Positions 24,389 through 33,022 of a DNA stretch of 45,572 nucleotides are shown here, piece by piece. The stretch's first letter is position 1. Each line of letters opens with the position of its first letter. The position numbers and the translations under genes were made by a program. Source of the DNA: Pseudomonas taiwanensis DSM 21245 (GTDB lineage: Bacteria; Pseudomonadota; Gammaproteobacteria; Pseudomonadales; Pseudomonadaceae); contig NZ_AUEC01000042.1 of NCBI RefSeq assembly GCF_000425785.1, positions 1-45,572 on the forward strand, read 5' to 3'. The notes beneath the pieces were generated by a model that saw only the letters and a program-made list of their open reading frames with translations, did no database searches and had not been told where the DNA came from.

Positions 24389-26638
24389 TCAGCTGAAGGT
24401 GTAACGGCTAAGGGGCATGCTGCGAATGCGCTGGCCGGTCAGCCGCGCCACGGCGTTGGCCACAGCCGGGGCGACTGCCGGCAGTGGTGGTTCGCCGATG
24501 CCGCCCATCTTCGCGCCGCTTTCCACGATCCGCACATGCACGTTTGCCATCCGCGACGGTGGCAGGATCGGGTACAAGTCGTAGTTGCGCGCCTTGGGCT
24601 TGCCGTCGACGTACACCGCTTCCTCAAGCAGCGCCTGAGACAGCCCCAGGGCCACTGCACCGTTGACCTGCGCTTCGATGATCGCCGGGTTGACGATGCT
24701 ACCAGGGTCGATGGCCTGCCAGATGTCGTGCACCTTGACCTGGCCATTCTCGATGGAGACCTCGGCGATGACCGCTGCCTCGGAGCCGAACGGAGAGGCC
24801 ATGGCCACGCCACGGGCGCGCTTGCTGCCATCTTCGGCGGTGAACGGGCCGCGCTTCCAGCCGCCGGAAAGCTCACCGACAGCCTGTAGCAGTTGGGTCA
24901 GCCGTGGGTTACCTTTGAGCAACTGCAGGCGCAGTTCGAACGGGTCCTTGCCGCCTTTGTCGGCCAATTCGTCGAGAAATGCCTCGTAGAAGAAATCGTT
25001 CAGCGAATTGCCCACCGAGCGCCAGTAGCCAAGCATCACCGGACCTTTTACATAGATCTGCGCAATGCGCTTGTTGGCAATGGCATAGGCCTTGCCGGAC
25101 AGCCCTTCCAGCGCGGTAGGGTCGATCTTCTCGCCCTGCTTGCCGGCCAGCGCCTCGGTTGGACCCTCGGTGGCACTGACGGCCTCGATGGCGACTGGCA
25201 GGCCCTCGGCATCCAGCGCGGCGCGAAACTTGACCACCGCCATGGGCCGATGCACGTCGCGCAGGAACTCTTCCTCGCGACTCCAGATGAGCTTGACCGG
25301 TCGGCCGACCGCCTTGGCCAGCGCGATGGCCTGTGGGTAGGGGTTGGCCGAGTCGTACAGGAAGTGTCGCCCGAAGAAGCCACCCAGCAGCGGTGAGTGC
25401 AGGGTGATGTGTGCCGGGTCCAGGCCGGTGCGCTTGGCGATGTCGTCGCGGAACATGTCCGGCGCCTGGTTGGGTAGCCAGACTTCCAGCGAGCCATCCG
25501 GGTTGAAGCGTGCGATGGCCGACGGCGGCTCCAATTGGGCATGGTTCAGGTACTGGTTGTGGTAGGTGGCCTCGACCGTGGTCTTGGCTTCGGCCAGTAC
25601 CTTGGCCACGTCTCCCTCTACCTCGTCATCACGGGCCGGTCCTTGCTGGGCAGCCAGGTGGTCGCGGTAGGCGTCGCTGGAGAAGTCGGCCGGCATGGCC
25701 CGCACTTTTGAGTCGGCGGCAGGTTCTTGCCAGTCGACCTGAAGGGCCTCGACCGCACGCTTGGCGTGCCACCAGCGCTCGGCCACCACCGCAACGGCGC
25801 CAGGCAGGCGGTGCACCGAATGCACGCCTTTCATGGCCTTGACCTGGTCCTCGTTGCGCAGGTTGCCGACGGTCATGCCCAAGCGTGGCGCATGTTGCAC
25901 GGCGGCGTGGAGCATGTCGTCGACCTTGATATCGATGGTATACAGCGCCTTGCCGGTGGACTTGTCATAGGCATCGACCCGGCGCACCGGTTTGCCGATC
26001 CAACGGAACTGACTGGGGTCGCGCAGCTTGATGCTGGCAGGGTCCGGCACCGGCAGGTCCATGGCGCGCCCTGCCAGCTCACCGTAGGCCAGCGAACGGC
26101 CAGATGCGGCATGGACGACTTTGCCAGGCTCGGTGGACAGCTCGCCGACCGGCACGCCCAGCTGTTGAGCGGCGGCTTGCAGGAGCATGGCCCGGGCCAG
26201 GGCGCCGAGGCGGCGCATGGTCGGGTAGCTCATGCGCACCGACATGCTGCCACCGGTAATGCGCATGCCGTTTTCCATCACCACATAGGTTTCGCCGGGC
26301 GGTGCACTGTCGAGCACGAAGGTGGCGGGGTCGGCATCCAGCTCTTCGCCGACGATCTGCGCCATGGCGGTGTAGATGCCCTGGCCGCCTTCCATGAATG
26401 GGCACAGCAGGCGCACGGTGCTGTCCGGGCGGATTTCCAGAAATGCCGGAACCTGGGTGCCGCGCGCTTCGGGGGCAGCGGTTGCGGCCTGGATCCGGGC
26501 CGAGCCCAGTGGCAAGCCGAAGCCCAGGACCAGCGCGCCTACCGCGCTGCTGGCCAGGAAGCGTCGGCGCGACAGGTTGACCGTTTCGCCCGCCGTTAGC
26601 TTCAGCAGGTCTTCAGGGGTGTCGATGCGAGTGTTCAT
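24389..26638 (-). CDS. Molybdenum hydroxylase large subunit (IorB/aldehyde oxidoreductase type)
   Basis: A 749-aa molybdopterin-binding subunit of the xanthine oxidase family, resembling isoquinoline 1-oxidoreductase beta and P. putida aldehyde oxidoreductase. A Tat-type signal is visible near the N-terminus (SRRRFLASSAVGALVLG), placing it in the periplasm. Residues for the cofactor include GGFFGRHFLYD and, near the C-terminus, GGIGEPPLPAVAPAVANA with the active-site glutamate. The ATG overlaps the stop of the 2Fe-2S gene by one base. Likely substrates are aldehydes or N-heterocycles; the exact one cannot be seen. I recall similar P. putida genes having been linked to vanillin oxidation. Confidence 0.9.
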   Translation of the reverse strand: MNTRIDTPEDLLKLTAGETVNLSRRRFLASSAVGALVLGFGLPLGSARIQAATAAPEARGTQVPAFLEIRPDSTVRLLCPFMEGGQGIYTAMAQIVGEELDADPATFVLDSAPPGETYVVMENGMRITGGSMSVRMSYPTMRRLGALARAMLLQAAAQQLGVPVGELSTEPGKVVHAASGRSLAYGELAGRAMDLPVPDPASIKLRDPSQFRWIGKPVRRVDAYDKSTGKALYTIDIKVDDMLHAAVQHAPRLGMTVGNLRNEDQVKAMKGVHSVHRLPGAVAVVAERWWHAKRAVEALQVDWQEPAADSKVRAMPADFSSDAYRDHLAAQQGPARDDEVEGDVAKVLAEAKTTVEATYHNQYLNHAQLEPPSAIARFNPDGSLEVWLPNQAPDMFRDDIAKRTGLDPAHITLHSPLLGGFFGRHFLYDSANPYPQAIALAKAVGRPVKLIWSREEEFLRDVHRPMAVVKFRAALDAEGLPVAIEAVSATEGPTEALAGKQGEKIDPTALEGLSGKAYAIANKRIAQIYVKGPVMLGYWRSVGNSLNDFFYEAFLDELADKGGKDPFELRLQLLKGNPRLTQLLQAVGELSGGWKRGPFTAEDGSKRARGVAMASPFGSEAAVIAEVSIENGQVKVHDIWQAIDPGSIVNPAIIEAQVNGAVALGLSQALLEEAVYVDGKPKARNYDLYPILPPSRMANVHVRIVESGAKMGGIGEPPLPAVAPAVANAVARLTGQRIRSMPLSRYTFS

Positions 26639-27093
26639 TACGCCTTACCCCCTTCGGCCAGCGCATGCACCGCCGCATGGATGGCGTTGTAGGTGCCGCA
26701 GCGGCACAGGTTGACCATTGCCGCATCGATCTGCTCGTCACTGGGTTTCGGGGTGTGCTTGAGCAGAGCCGTGGCAGCCATCACCTGGCCGGACTGGCAG
26801 TAGCCGCACTGAGCCACCTGGTGCTCGACCCAGGCAGCCACCACGCGTTTGCCCACCTCGTCGGTTTCGATGGCCTCGATGGTGGTCACCTCGCGGCCGA
26901 CCACGCCTGCCACCGGCGTCACGCAGGCGCGCACCACATTGCCGTCCACCAGCACCGAGCAGGCGCCACATTGGGCCAGGCCGCAGCCGTACTTGGTGCC
27001 GGTCAGGCCCAGGTCGTCACGGATCACCCACAGCAAGGGCGTGTCCGCATCGGTCTCGACCTGATAGGTCTTCTGGTTGATCCGTAGTTCCAT
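26638..27093 (-). CDS. 2Fe-2S subunit of molybdenum hydroxylase (IorA-like)
   Basis: A 151-aa protein with two 2Fe-2S clusters. The plant-ferredoxin-like part has CGLAQCGAC and a later Cys at residue 57; the second, all-helical part has CGYCQSG and CRCGTY. It moves electrons from the molybdenum cofactor of its partner to the cytochrome. It is the first gene of the operon and its stop overlaps the next start (TAATG). It has no signal peptide and probably rides out of the cell with its Tat-signalled partner. Confidence 0.93.
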   Translation of the reverse strand: MELRINQKTYQVETDADTPLLWVIRDDLGLTGTKYGCGLAQCGACSVLVDGNVVRACVTPVAGVVGREVTTIEAIETDEVGKRVVAAWVEHQVAQCGYCQSGQVMAATALLKHTPKPSDEQIDAAMVNLCRCGTYNAIHAAVHALAEGGKA

Positions 27094-27287
27094 GGTTCAC
27101 CTGCTGATCATCGGTTGCTGTCGCATGTTCTGGGTGGGCTGGGAATACACTGTTCCCTGACCCAGAAACGCTAGCACAGGAGGGTGACCGCTGGTCTGGT
27201 GCGGGGTGCAGGTCAGGAGGATCAGGCAAGTAATTCGGTGAAATGCGCAAGCCAGCAACGATGATGCCGGTGCAGACAAACAGGACT

Positions 27288-27306
27288 TCCGGGTCGAAAA
27301 CCCGGA
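27288..27306 (+). promoter_or_regulatory. Hairpin in the leader of the OsmC-YcaO gene
   Basis: TCCGGGT (27288-27294) and ACCCGGA (27300-27306) form a perfect 7-bp stem with a CGAAA loop, 48 bases before the ATG at 27355. It could be part of a structured leader or a binding site. The same GC-rich strand leads into the divergent molybdenum operon. Function unknown. Confidence 0.4.
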
Positions 27307-27354
27307 TAATGCCGGCCAATTTCGTTTTGCACGCTTAAATCACGGTAATCCCGC

Positions 27355-29544
27355 ATGGAAATCAAGGTCAATTTTCTCGACAACCTACGTCTTGAAGCCA
27401 AGTTCGACGACTTCACGGTAATCGCCGACCAGCCGATCCGCTATAAAGGCGATGGCTCGGCGCCGGGGCCGTTCGACTACTTCCTGGCGTCGTCGGCCTT
27501 GTGCGCGGCTTACTTCGTGAAGTTGTACTGCCAGACACGCAATATCCCCACCGAGCACATCCGTCTTTCGCAGAACAACATCGTCGACCCGGAGAACCGC
27601 TACAACCAGATCTTCAAGATCCAGGTCGAGCTGCCCGAGGACATTTCCGAGAAGGACCGTCAGGGCATCCTGCGCTCCATCGACCGCTGCACGGTCAAGA
27701 AGGTGGTGCAGACCGGTCCGCAGTTCATCATCGAGGAAGTCGACAACCTCGACGCCGATGCCCAGGGCCTGCTGATGCCGGTGGCCGACACCACCACTTA
27801 CATCGCCGGCAAGGACCTGCCTCTGGAGCAGACCATCGCCAACATGTCGTCGATCCTGGCGGGGTTGGGCATGAAGATCGAGATCGCGTCGTGGCGCAAC
27901 ATCGTGCCCAACGTGTGGTCGCTGCATGTGCGTGACGCACAGTCGCCGATGTGCTTCACCAACGGCAAGGGTGCGACCAAGGAGGCTGCGCTGGCTTCGG
28001 CGCTGGGCGAGTTCATCGAGCGGCTGAACTGCAACTTCTTCTACAACGACCAGTTCTGGGGCGAGGAAATCGCCAATGCGCCGTTCGTGCACTACCCCAA
28101 TGAGCGCTGGTTCAAGCCAGGGCCAAAGGATGCGCTGCCGGTGGAGATCCTCGACGCGTATTGCCTGGACATCTACAACGCCGATGGCGAGTTGCGCGGC
28201 TCGCACCTTTACGACACCAACTCGGGCAATACCGAGCGCGGTATTTGCTCGCTGCCATTCGTGCGCCAGTCGGACGGTGAAGTGGTCTATTTCCCGTCCA
28301 ACCTGATCGAGAACCTGTTCCTCAGCAATGGCATGAGCGCGGGCAATACCCTGGCCGAAGCCCAGGTGCAGTGCCTGTCCGAGATCTTCGAGCGGGCGGT
28401 CAAGCGCGAAATCCTCGAAGGCGAACTGGCGCTGCCGGATGTGCCGCAGGAAGTGCTGGCCAAGTACCCAGGCATCCTGGCCGGAATCCAGGGGCTGGAA
28501 GAGCAGGGCTTCCCGGTGCTGGTCAAGGATGCGTCGCTAGGCGGTGAGTTCCCGGTGATGTGCGTGACCCTGATGAACCCGCGCACCGGTGGCGTATTCG
28601 CCTCGTTCGGCGCCCACCCGAGCTTCGAAGTGGCACTGGAACGCAGCCTCACCGAATTGCTGCAGGGCCGCAGTTTCGAAGGGCTGAACGACTTGCCGCA
28701 GCCAACCTTCGAAAGCCATGCCCTGACCGAGCCGAACAACTTCGTCGAACACTTCATCGACTCCAGCGGCGTGGTGTCGTGGCGCTTCTTCAGTGCCAAG
28801 GCCGATTTCGAGTTCGTCGAGTGGGACTTCTCCGGGCACGGCGAGGATTCGAACGTCCAGGAAGCCCAGACCCTGTTCGGTATTCTCGAAGACATGGGCA
28901 AGGAAGTGTACATGGCGGTGTACGATGACCTCGGCGCCAATGCCTGCCGCATCCTGGTGCCGGGCTACTCGGAGATCTACCCGGTCGAAGACCTGATCTG
29001 GGACAACACCAACCGTGCCCTGGCGTTCCGCGCCGACATCCTCAACCTGCACAGCCTCGACAACCGTGCGCTGCGGGCGCTGCTCAAGCGCCTGGACAAC
29101 TGCGAGGTGGATGACTACACCACCATCACCACCCTGATCGGCGTCGAGTTCGACGAAAACACCGTGTGGGGCCAGTTGACCATCCTTGAGCTCAAGTTGC
29201 TGATCTGCCTGGCCTTGCAGCGTTTCGACGACGCCAAGGAGCTGGTGGAGGCCTTCCTGCAGTTCAACGACAACACCGTCGAGCGCGGCCTGTTCTACCA
29301 GGCCTTGAACGTGGTGCTGGAGGTCGTGCTGGACGATGAGCTGGAAATGGCGGATTACGAAGTCAACTTCCGTCGCATGTTCGGCAACCCGCGCATGGAC
29401 GCGGTGCTGGGTTCGGTGGACGGCAGCGTGCGCTTCCATGGGCTGACCCCGACCAGCATGAAGCTCGAAGGCCTCGACCGCCACTTGCGTTTGATCGAAA
29501 GCTACAAGAAGCTGCACGCGGCACGGGCCAAGGCCGCCCAGTAA
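27355..29544 (+). CDS. ycaO: OsmC domain-YcaO domain fusion protein
   Basis: A 729-aa cytosolic protein. Residues about 1-140 are an OsmC-like domain with candidate redox cysteines Cys50 (SSALCAAY) and Cys112 (IDRCTVKK). The YcaO domain follows: FTNGKGATKEAALASALGEF with the ATP-binding ExxxE (near 201-225) and SEIFERAVKREI. The C-terminal 180 residues are a helical tail without the PxPxP ending of azoline-forming YcaO enzymes. The closest known function is E. coli YcaO, which assists RimO in methylthiolation of ribosomal protein S12. No precursor peptide or rimO is adjacent. The domain fusion is common in gamma-proteobacteria, so it is unusual but not new. Confidence 0.9.
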   Translation: MEIKVNFLDNLRLEAKFDDFTVIADQPIRYKGDGSAPGPFDYFLASSALCAAYFVKLYCQTRNIPTEHIRLSQNNIVDPENRYNQIFKIQVELPEDISEKDRQGILRSIDRCTVKKVVQTGPQFIIEEVDNLDADAQGLLMPVADTTTYIAGKDLPLEQTIANMSSILAGLGMKIEIASWRNIVPNVWSLHVRDAQSPMCFTNGKGATKEAALASALGEFIERLNCNFFYNDQFWGEEIANAPFVHYPNERWFKPGPKDALPVEILDAYCLDIYNADGELRGSHLYDTNSGNTERGICSLPFVRQSDGEVVYFPSNLIENLFLSNGMSAGNTLAEAQVQCLSEIFERAVKREILEGELALPDVPQEVLAKYPGILAGIQGLEEQGFPVLVKDASLGGEFPVMCVTLMNPRTGGVFASFGAHPSFEVALERSLTELLQGRSFEGLNDLPQPTFESHALTEPNNFVEHFIDSSGVVSWRFFSAKADFEFVEWDFSGHGEDSNVQEAQTLFGILEDMGKEVYMAVYDDLGANACRILVPGYSEIYPVEDLIWDNTNRALAFRADILNLHSLDNRALRALLKRLDNCEVDDYTTITTLIGVEFDENTVWGQLTILELKLLICLALQRFDDAKELVEAFLQFNDNTVERGLFYQALNVVLEVVLDDELEMADYEVNFRRMFGNPRMDAVLGSVDGSVRFHGLTPTSMKLEGLDRHLRLIESYKKLHAARAKAAQ

Positions 29545-29547
29545 GGG

Positions 29548-31383
29548 TCAGTCGGGCGCGACGTTGCAACGGTTGCGTCCGAGCCGCTTGGCTTCGTACA
29601 TCGCCTTGTCCGCGCGCGCCAATACCTCTTCCGGGGTGTGGCTACCGCCCCCAGCACCGCGCACGTAGATGCCAATACTGGCACCGATGGTGACCTGCGT
29701 ATCGGCCAGGCGGAACGGGCTGGCCAGGGTGTCGCAGAGCTTGCGTCCGATATCCCGGGCAGCGGCCTGGTTGGCCACGGACTGGGCAATGACGATGAAT
29801 TCGTCTCCAGCCAGACGGGCAACCACATCATCGGCCCGCATGACCGCCAGCATCCGACTGGCGGCCGCCTGCAGCAGGAGGTCGCCGGTTTCATGGCCGC
29901 ATTCGTCGTTGACCTTCTTGAAACCGTCCAGGTCGATGAAGTACAGGGCGAAGGCAGTCTGCTGGCGCAGCGCGTAGGTCAGCTCGTGCTGCAGCACCGC
30001 ACGATTGGGCAGGCCGGTCAGCGGATCGAGGGTCGCCTGGTCCAAGAGCGATTTTTCGCGTTTCTTGCGTTCGGTCACATCCAGCGACATCACGAAGAAA
30101 CCTTCAACCTTGCCCTGGCGCACGTCGGGTACATAGCTGGTGTGCCAGATGCGCGGGTCGGCCGGGTTGTAGCGGACATCGTCGGCCTCCACGCGCTCGC
30201 CGGCCAGCGCCTTGCCAAAGTATGGGAGCAGGTGTTCGTAGACATGCTCTGGCAGCACTTCGGCGACCTTGCGCCCCTTCAGGTGAGCGGGGTCCAGGCC
30301 GAAGATTTCCTTGTACAAGGCATTGTTGAAACGGTACCTGAGCGCCGTGTCGATGTGTGCGATCAACACCGGCAGGTTGTCGGCGATGGCCTGCAGCGTG
30401 GTCTGGCTGCGCTGCAGATCTTCGGTGCGCTGGGCCACTTGTTGTTCCAGCGAGGCCTGGTATTGCTGCAGGCGTGACTGGGTGCGGCGCAACTCGGTGA
30501 TATCGCGCACCGAAGCCACCAGTTGCGCGGGCAGACCGTGCTCATCGCGCAGCGCCGACATGCTCAGTTCCACCCACACCACGCCACGAGCATGGCTGTG
30601 CAAGCGCAAGGTCTGCATGGCGTTGTCCTGCTCACCGGTCAGCAGCCGATGGACCAGGGCGGTGTACAGTTCGCGATCCTCGGCATGCACTTGCTGCAGT
30701 AGGGTTTGCAGCACCAATGCCTCGGGCGGCTGGCCCAGCAATTGGCAGAACTCCCGATTGGGCTCGTAGATACGGCCTTCCAGGCTGATGATTGCCTTGC
30801 TCGAAGGGCCCTCCTGGAAGACCGCGCGGAAGCGCTCGGCCGAGGACACCAGGGCGCTGCGTTCGGCTTCATCGACGATACGCGCGTCGATGGCCAGGCT
30901 GCGGTGCAGCAACTCACGCTCGACGATCCGGGCCAGGTCGCGCAGGTGCTCCAGGTCTTGCTCGCCGAGTTGCCTCGGACGGGTGTCCAGCGCACACAGC
31001 GTGCCGACGGTCAGCCCGCCGGCAAAGCGCAGTGGCACGCCAGCGTAGGAGCGGATGAACGGGGCACCGACCACCAGCGGGTTATCCGCGAAGCGTGGGT
31101 CGGTTTTGGCGTCGGCGATCACCAGGATGTCATCGGCGTGTAGGGCATGGGCGCAGAAAGCGACATCCCGCGAGGTCTGTTGCGCATCGAGGCCGTGGCG
31201 TGACTTGAACCATTGGCGGTTCATGTCCACCAGCGAAACCAGCGCCATTGGCACGTCGAGCAGGCGGCTGACCAGCCGTGTGATGCGGTCGAAGTTTTCC
31301 TCTGCCGGCGTGTCGAGGATATTCAGGCTGTCCAGGAAGCACAGTCGGGCAGCTTCGTTGAGGGGTGGTGGGGCAATTAGCAT
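29548..31383 (-). CDS. GAF-PAS-PAS-GGDEF protein (probable diguanylate cyclase)
   Basis: A 611-aa cytosolic signalling protein. GAF domain about 25-165 (VALVSLVDMNRQWFKSRHGLD type start near 45-65), first PAS about 185-300, a coiled linker (LQQYQASLEQQVAQRTEDLQ), second PAS about 330-440, and a GGDEF domain 445-605. The active-site loop is AGDEF (525-529), a variant seen in active cyclases, and the inhibitory I-site RADD (516-519) lies exactly five residues before it. It would make cyclic di-GMP from GTP with product inhibition. No EAL domain or membrane helices. It converges with the ycaO gene, leaving only 3 bases. Confidence 0.9.
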   Translation of the reverse strand: MLIAPPPLNEAARLCFLDSLNILDTPAEENFDRITRLVSRLLDVPMALVSLVDMNRQWFKSRHGLDAQQTSRDVAFCAHALHADDILVIADAKTDPRFADNPLVVGAPFIRSYAGVPLRFAGGLTVGTLCALDTRPRQLGEQDLEHLRDLARIVERELLHRSLAIDARIVDEAERSALVSSAERFRAVFQEGPSSKAIISLEGRIYEPNREFCQLLGQPPEALVLQTLLQQVHAEDRELYTALVHRLLTGEQDNAMQTLRLHSHARGVVWVELSMSALRDEHGLPAQLVASVRDITELRRTQSRLQQYQASLEQQVAQRTEDLQRSQTTLQAIADNLPVLIAHIDTALRYRFNNALYKEIFGLDPAHLKGRKVAEVLPEHVYEHLLPYFGKALAGERVEADDVRYNPADPRIWHTSYVPDVRQGKVEGFFVMSLDVTERKKREKSLLDQATLDPLTGLPNRAVLQHELTYALRQQTAFALYFIDLDGFKKVNDECGHETGDLLLQAAASRMLAVMRADDVVARLAGDEFIVIAQSVANQAAARDIGRKLCDTLASPFRLADTQVTIGASIGIYVRGAGGGSHTPEEVLARADKAMYEAKRLGRNRCNVAPD

Positions 31384-31647
31384 GACGGATTTTGTTTTCC
31401 AGGCTGCGATGTCCTGAAGCCAACCTTAGCGGGACGTTCGGCAAGCGCAAGCCCCTGCAACGGGCATCTAAACAGATGCATCGTTGTAATGAACCGTTCT
31501 TGCCATTCAGCCAGGTGCTGCTTGCCGCGCAGCGAATGTGGGGTTTAGCTGGTGAATGGCCCTCAGCGGGTCTCAATTCTTTCTGACTCAAGGCGCATCG
31601 ACCGCCGCAAAGTCGTCCGGTCGAGCACTACACAGTAGGCGTGGACC

Positions 31648-32457
31648 ATGAGCACATCCCTGGATTTCAATGCGTTGAAGACCCGCCAGCAGGCCGCCTG
31701 GGCCAGCGGCGATTATGCCGTGATCGGAACCACCCTGCAGATTGTCGGTGAGCGCCTGGCCGAAGCCTGCGACTTGCGCTGGGACGAGCAGGTGCTGGAT
31801 GTCGCGGCCGGTAACGGTAACGCCACACTGGCTGCCGCGCGGCGCGGGTGCAAGGTGACGTCTACCGATTATGTACCCGCGCTGCTCAAGCGCGGCGAGG
31901 AACGCGCCCGTGCAGAACACCTGAGCGTGGACTTCCAGGTGGCGGACGCCGAGGACTTGCCATTTCGAAACGGTGCCTTCGATGCCGTGATCTCAACCTT
32001 CGGCGTGATGTTCGCCCCCAACCAGGCGCAAGCGGCCCGCGAGCTGGCCAGGGTTTGCCGTTCTGGTGGGCGTATCGGCATGGCCAACTGGACGCCCCAG
32101 GGCTTCGTTGGGCAAATGTTCAAGACCTTGGGACGACATGTCCCGCCACCTGCCGGGGCGTTACCACCGTCGCGCTGGGGGGACGAGCCGCAGTTGAGGG
32201 AAATGTTCAGTGGTGAGATCGGCTCGATGACGGTCAGCCATGAGCTGTTCAATTTCCGTTATCGTTCGGCTTCGCATTTCATCGATGTCTTCCGTACCTG
32301 GTACGGCCCGGTGCACAAAGCCTTTGCCGCGCTGGAGCCGGAAGCGGCGAGGGCGCTGGAGGATGACCTGACGGAGCTGCTCAATGAAAACAACATCGGC
32401 GGTGCGTCGCTGGTGGTGCCCAGCGAGTACCTTGAGGTCGTGATCGTGCGGCGCTGA
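31648..32457 (+). CDS. Class I SAM-dependent methyltransferase
   Basis: A 269-aa class I methyltransferase: VLDVAAGNGNATLAAARRG (near 49-67) is motif I for SAM binding, followed by the acidic residue of TSTDYVP and motif DAVISTFGVMFAPN. It resembles UbiE/COQ5-type family members of moderate length. No N-terminal signal. The acceptor cannot be told from sequence, and no operon partner helps. It is divergent from the GGDEF gene, with 264 bases between that hold no recognised gene. Confidence 0.87.
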   Translation: MSTSLDFNALKTRQQAAWASGDYAVIGTTLQIVGERLAEACDLRWDEQVLDVAAGNGNATLAAARRGCKVTSTDYVPALLKRGEERARAEHLSVDFQVADAEDLPFRNGAFDAVISTFGVMFAPNQAQAARELARVCRSGGRIGMANWTPQGFVGQMFKTLGRHVPPPAGALPPSRWGDEPQLREMFSGEIGSMTVSHELFNFRYRSASHFIDVFRTWYGPVHKAFAALEPEAARALEDDLTELLNENNIGGASLVVPSEYLEVVIVRR

Positions 32458-32484
32458 ACCGGGTTGTCGCGGCCTGGGTACCCG

Positions 32485-32784
32485 TCAGTTCTTGCACTTG
32501 GCCAGGACCACCTGGCACGTGTCCGGGGTGCCCCCGGACCTGCTGGCATAACGGATGCAGTTGTTCAGTGATTTTTGCTGGGCGATGCTCAACGTGTTGC
32601 CCCAGGCCAGGCCGCCTTCGCCGCTGCTGGGCAGTGCTTTTGCGTAGCATTTGGAGCCCGTTGTCGCCATGGCGTAACGGGCCTTGCTGGTTTTGTTGGA
32701 ACACCCGGCCGTCATGGCCAGACTGATGGCGATCAGAGCACTGGCGAACAGGTAGTTGCAGTGCCGTAGAGGGTGCGCATTCAT
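32485..32784 (-). CDS. Small secreted or lipoprotein with four cysteines
   Basis: A 99-aa protein with a signal sequence (LFASALIAISLAMTAGCSNK). TAGC is a weak lipobox since the -3 residue is Thr. The mature part has four cysteines in SKCYA, NNCIRY, DTCQVV and AKCKN, suggesting two disulfides. The AWG...S....C....G...C.VV pattern recalls DUF4189-like small proteins. The ATG at 32784 is preferred over the TTG four codons before. It is convergent with the methyltransferase, 27 bases apart. Function unknown. Confidence 0.65.
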   Translation of the reverse strand: MNAHPLRHCNYLFASALIAISLAMTAGCSNKTSKARYAMATTGSKCYAKALPSSGEGGLAWGNTLSIAQQKSLNNCIRYASRSGGTPDTCQVVLAKCKN

Positions 32785-32904
32785 GACATGCCCCAAGCTC
32801 GGTGAACGCTACGGTCCGGTTGGTGAATGCGCGTCAGGATATGTCATTCCGGCCAAGCGGTGAACCCGACGGTCCCTCTTTCCTGGGGGGTACAGCAAAT
32901 GTAG

Positions 32905-33012
32905 TCGAGCCGCGAAAGGGCCGCAGGGTCGCCCCAGCGCTTCATCCATCGAGGCTGAAGTCTGGGGCCACTTTTGTGGCACTTTCGCGGCACGAGGCCG
33001 CTTCCACAGCAG
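32905..33012. repeat. REP-like inverted pair upstream of small lipoprotein gene
   Basis: TTTCGCGGCACGAGGCCGCTTCC-like sequence (about 32983-33005) is close to the P. putida REP core (TTCGCGGnACAAGGCCGCTCC). A partial inverted counterpart, TCGAGCCGCGAAAGG, lies at 32905-32919. They sit between the small lipoprotein and the receptor gene and may help end receptor transcription. Confidence 0.55.
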
Positions 33013-33022
33013 GCGCGTAGGG

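Noticed and set aside
21420..27093. Carbon monoxide dehydrogenase operon
   Set aside because: There is no FAD-binding CoxM-like subunit, the large subunit has a Tat signal, and a cytochrome c is present, fitting the isoquinoline/aldehyde type instead.
27355..29544. YcaO as part of an azoline RiPP cluster
   Set aside because: No precursor peptide, dehydrogenase or protease is nearby, the C-terminus lacks PxPxP, and the protein resembles the E. coli YcaO type.
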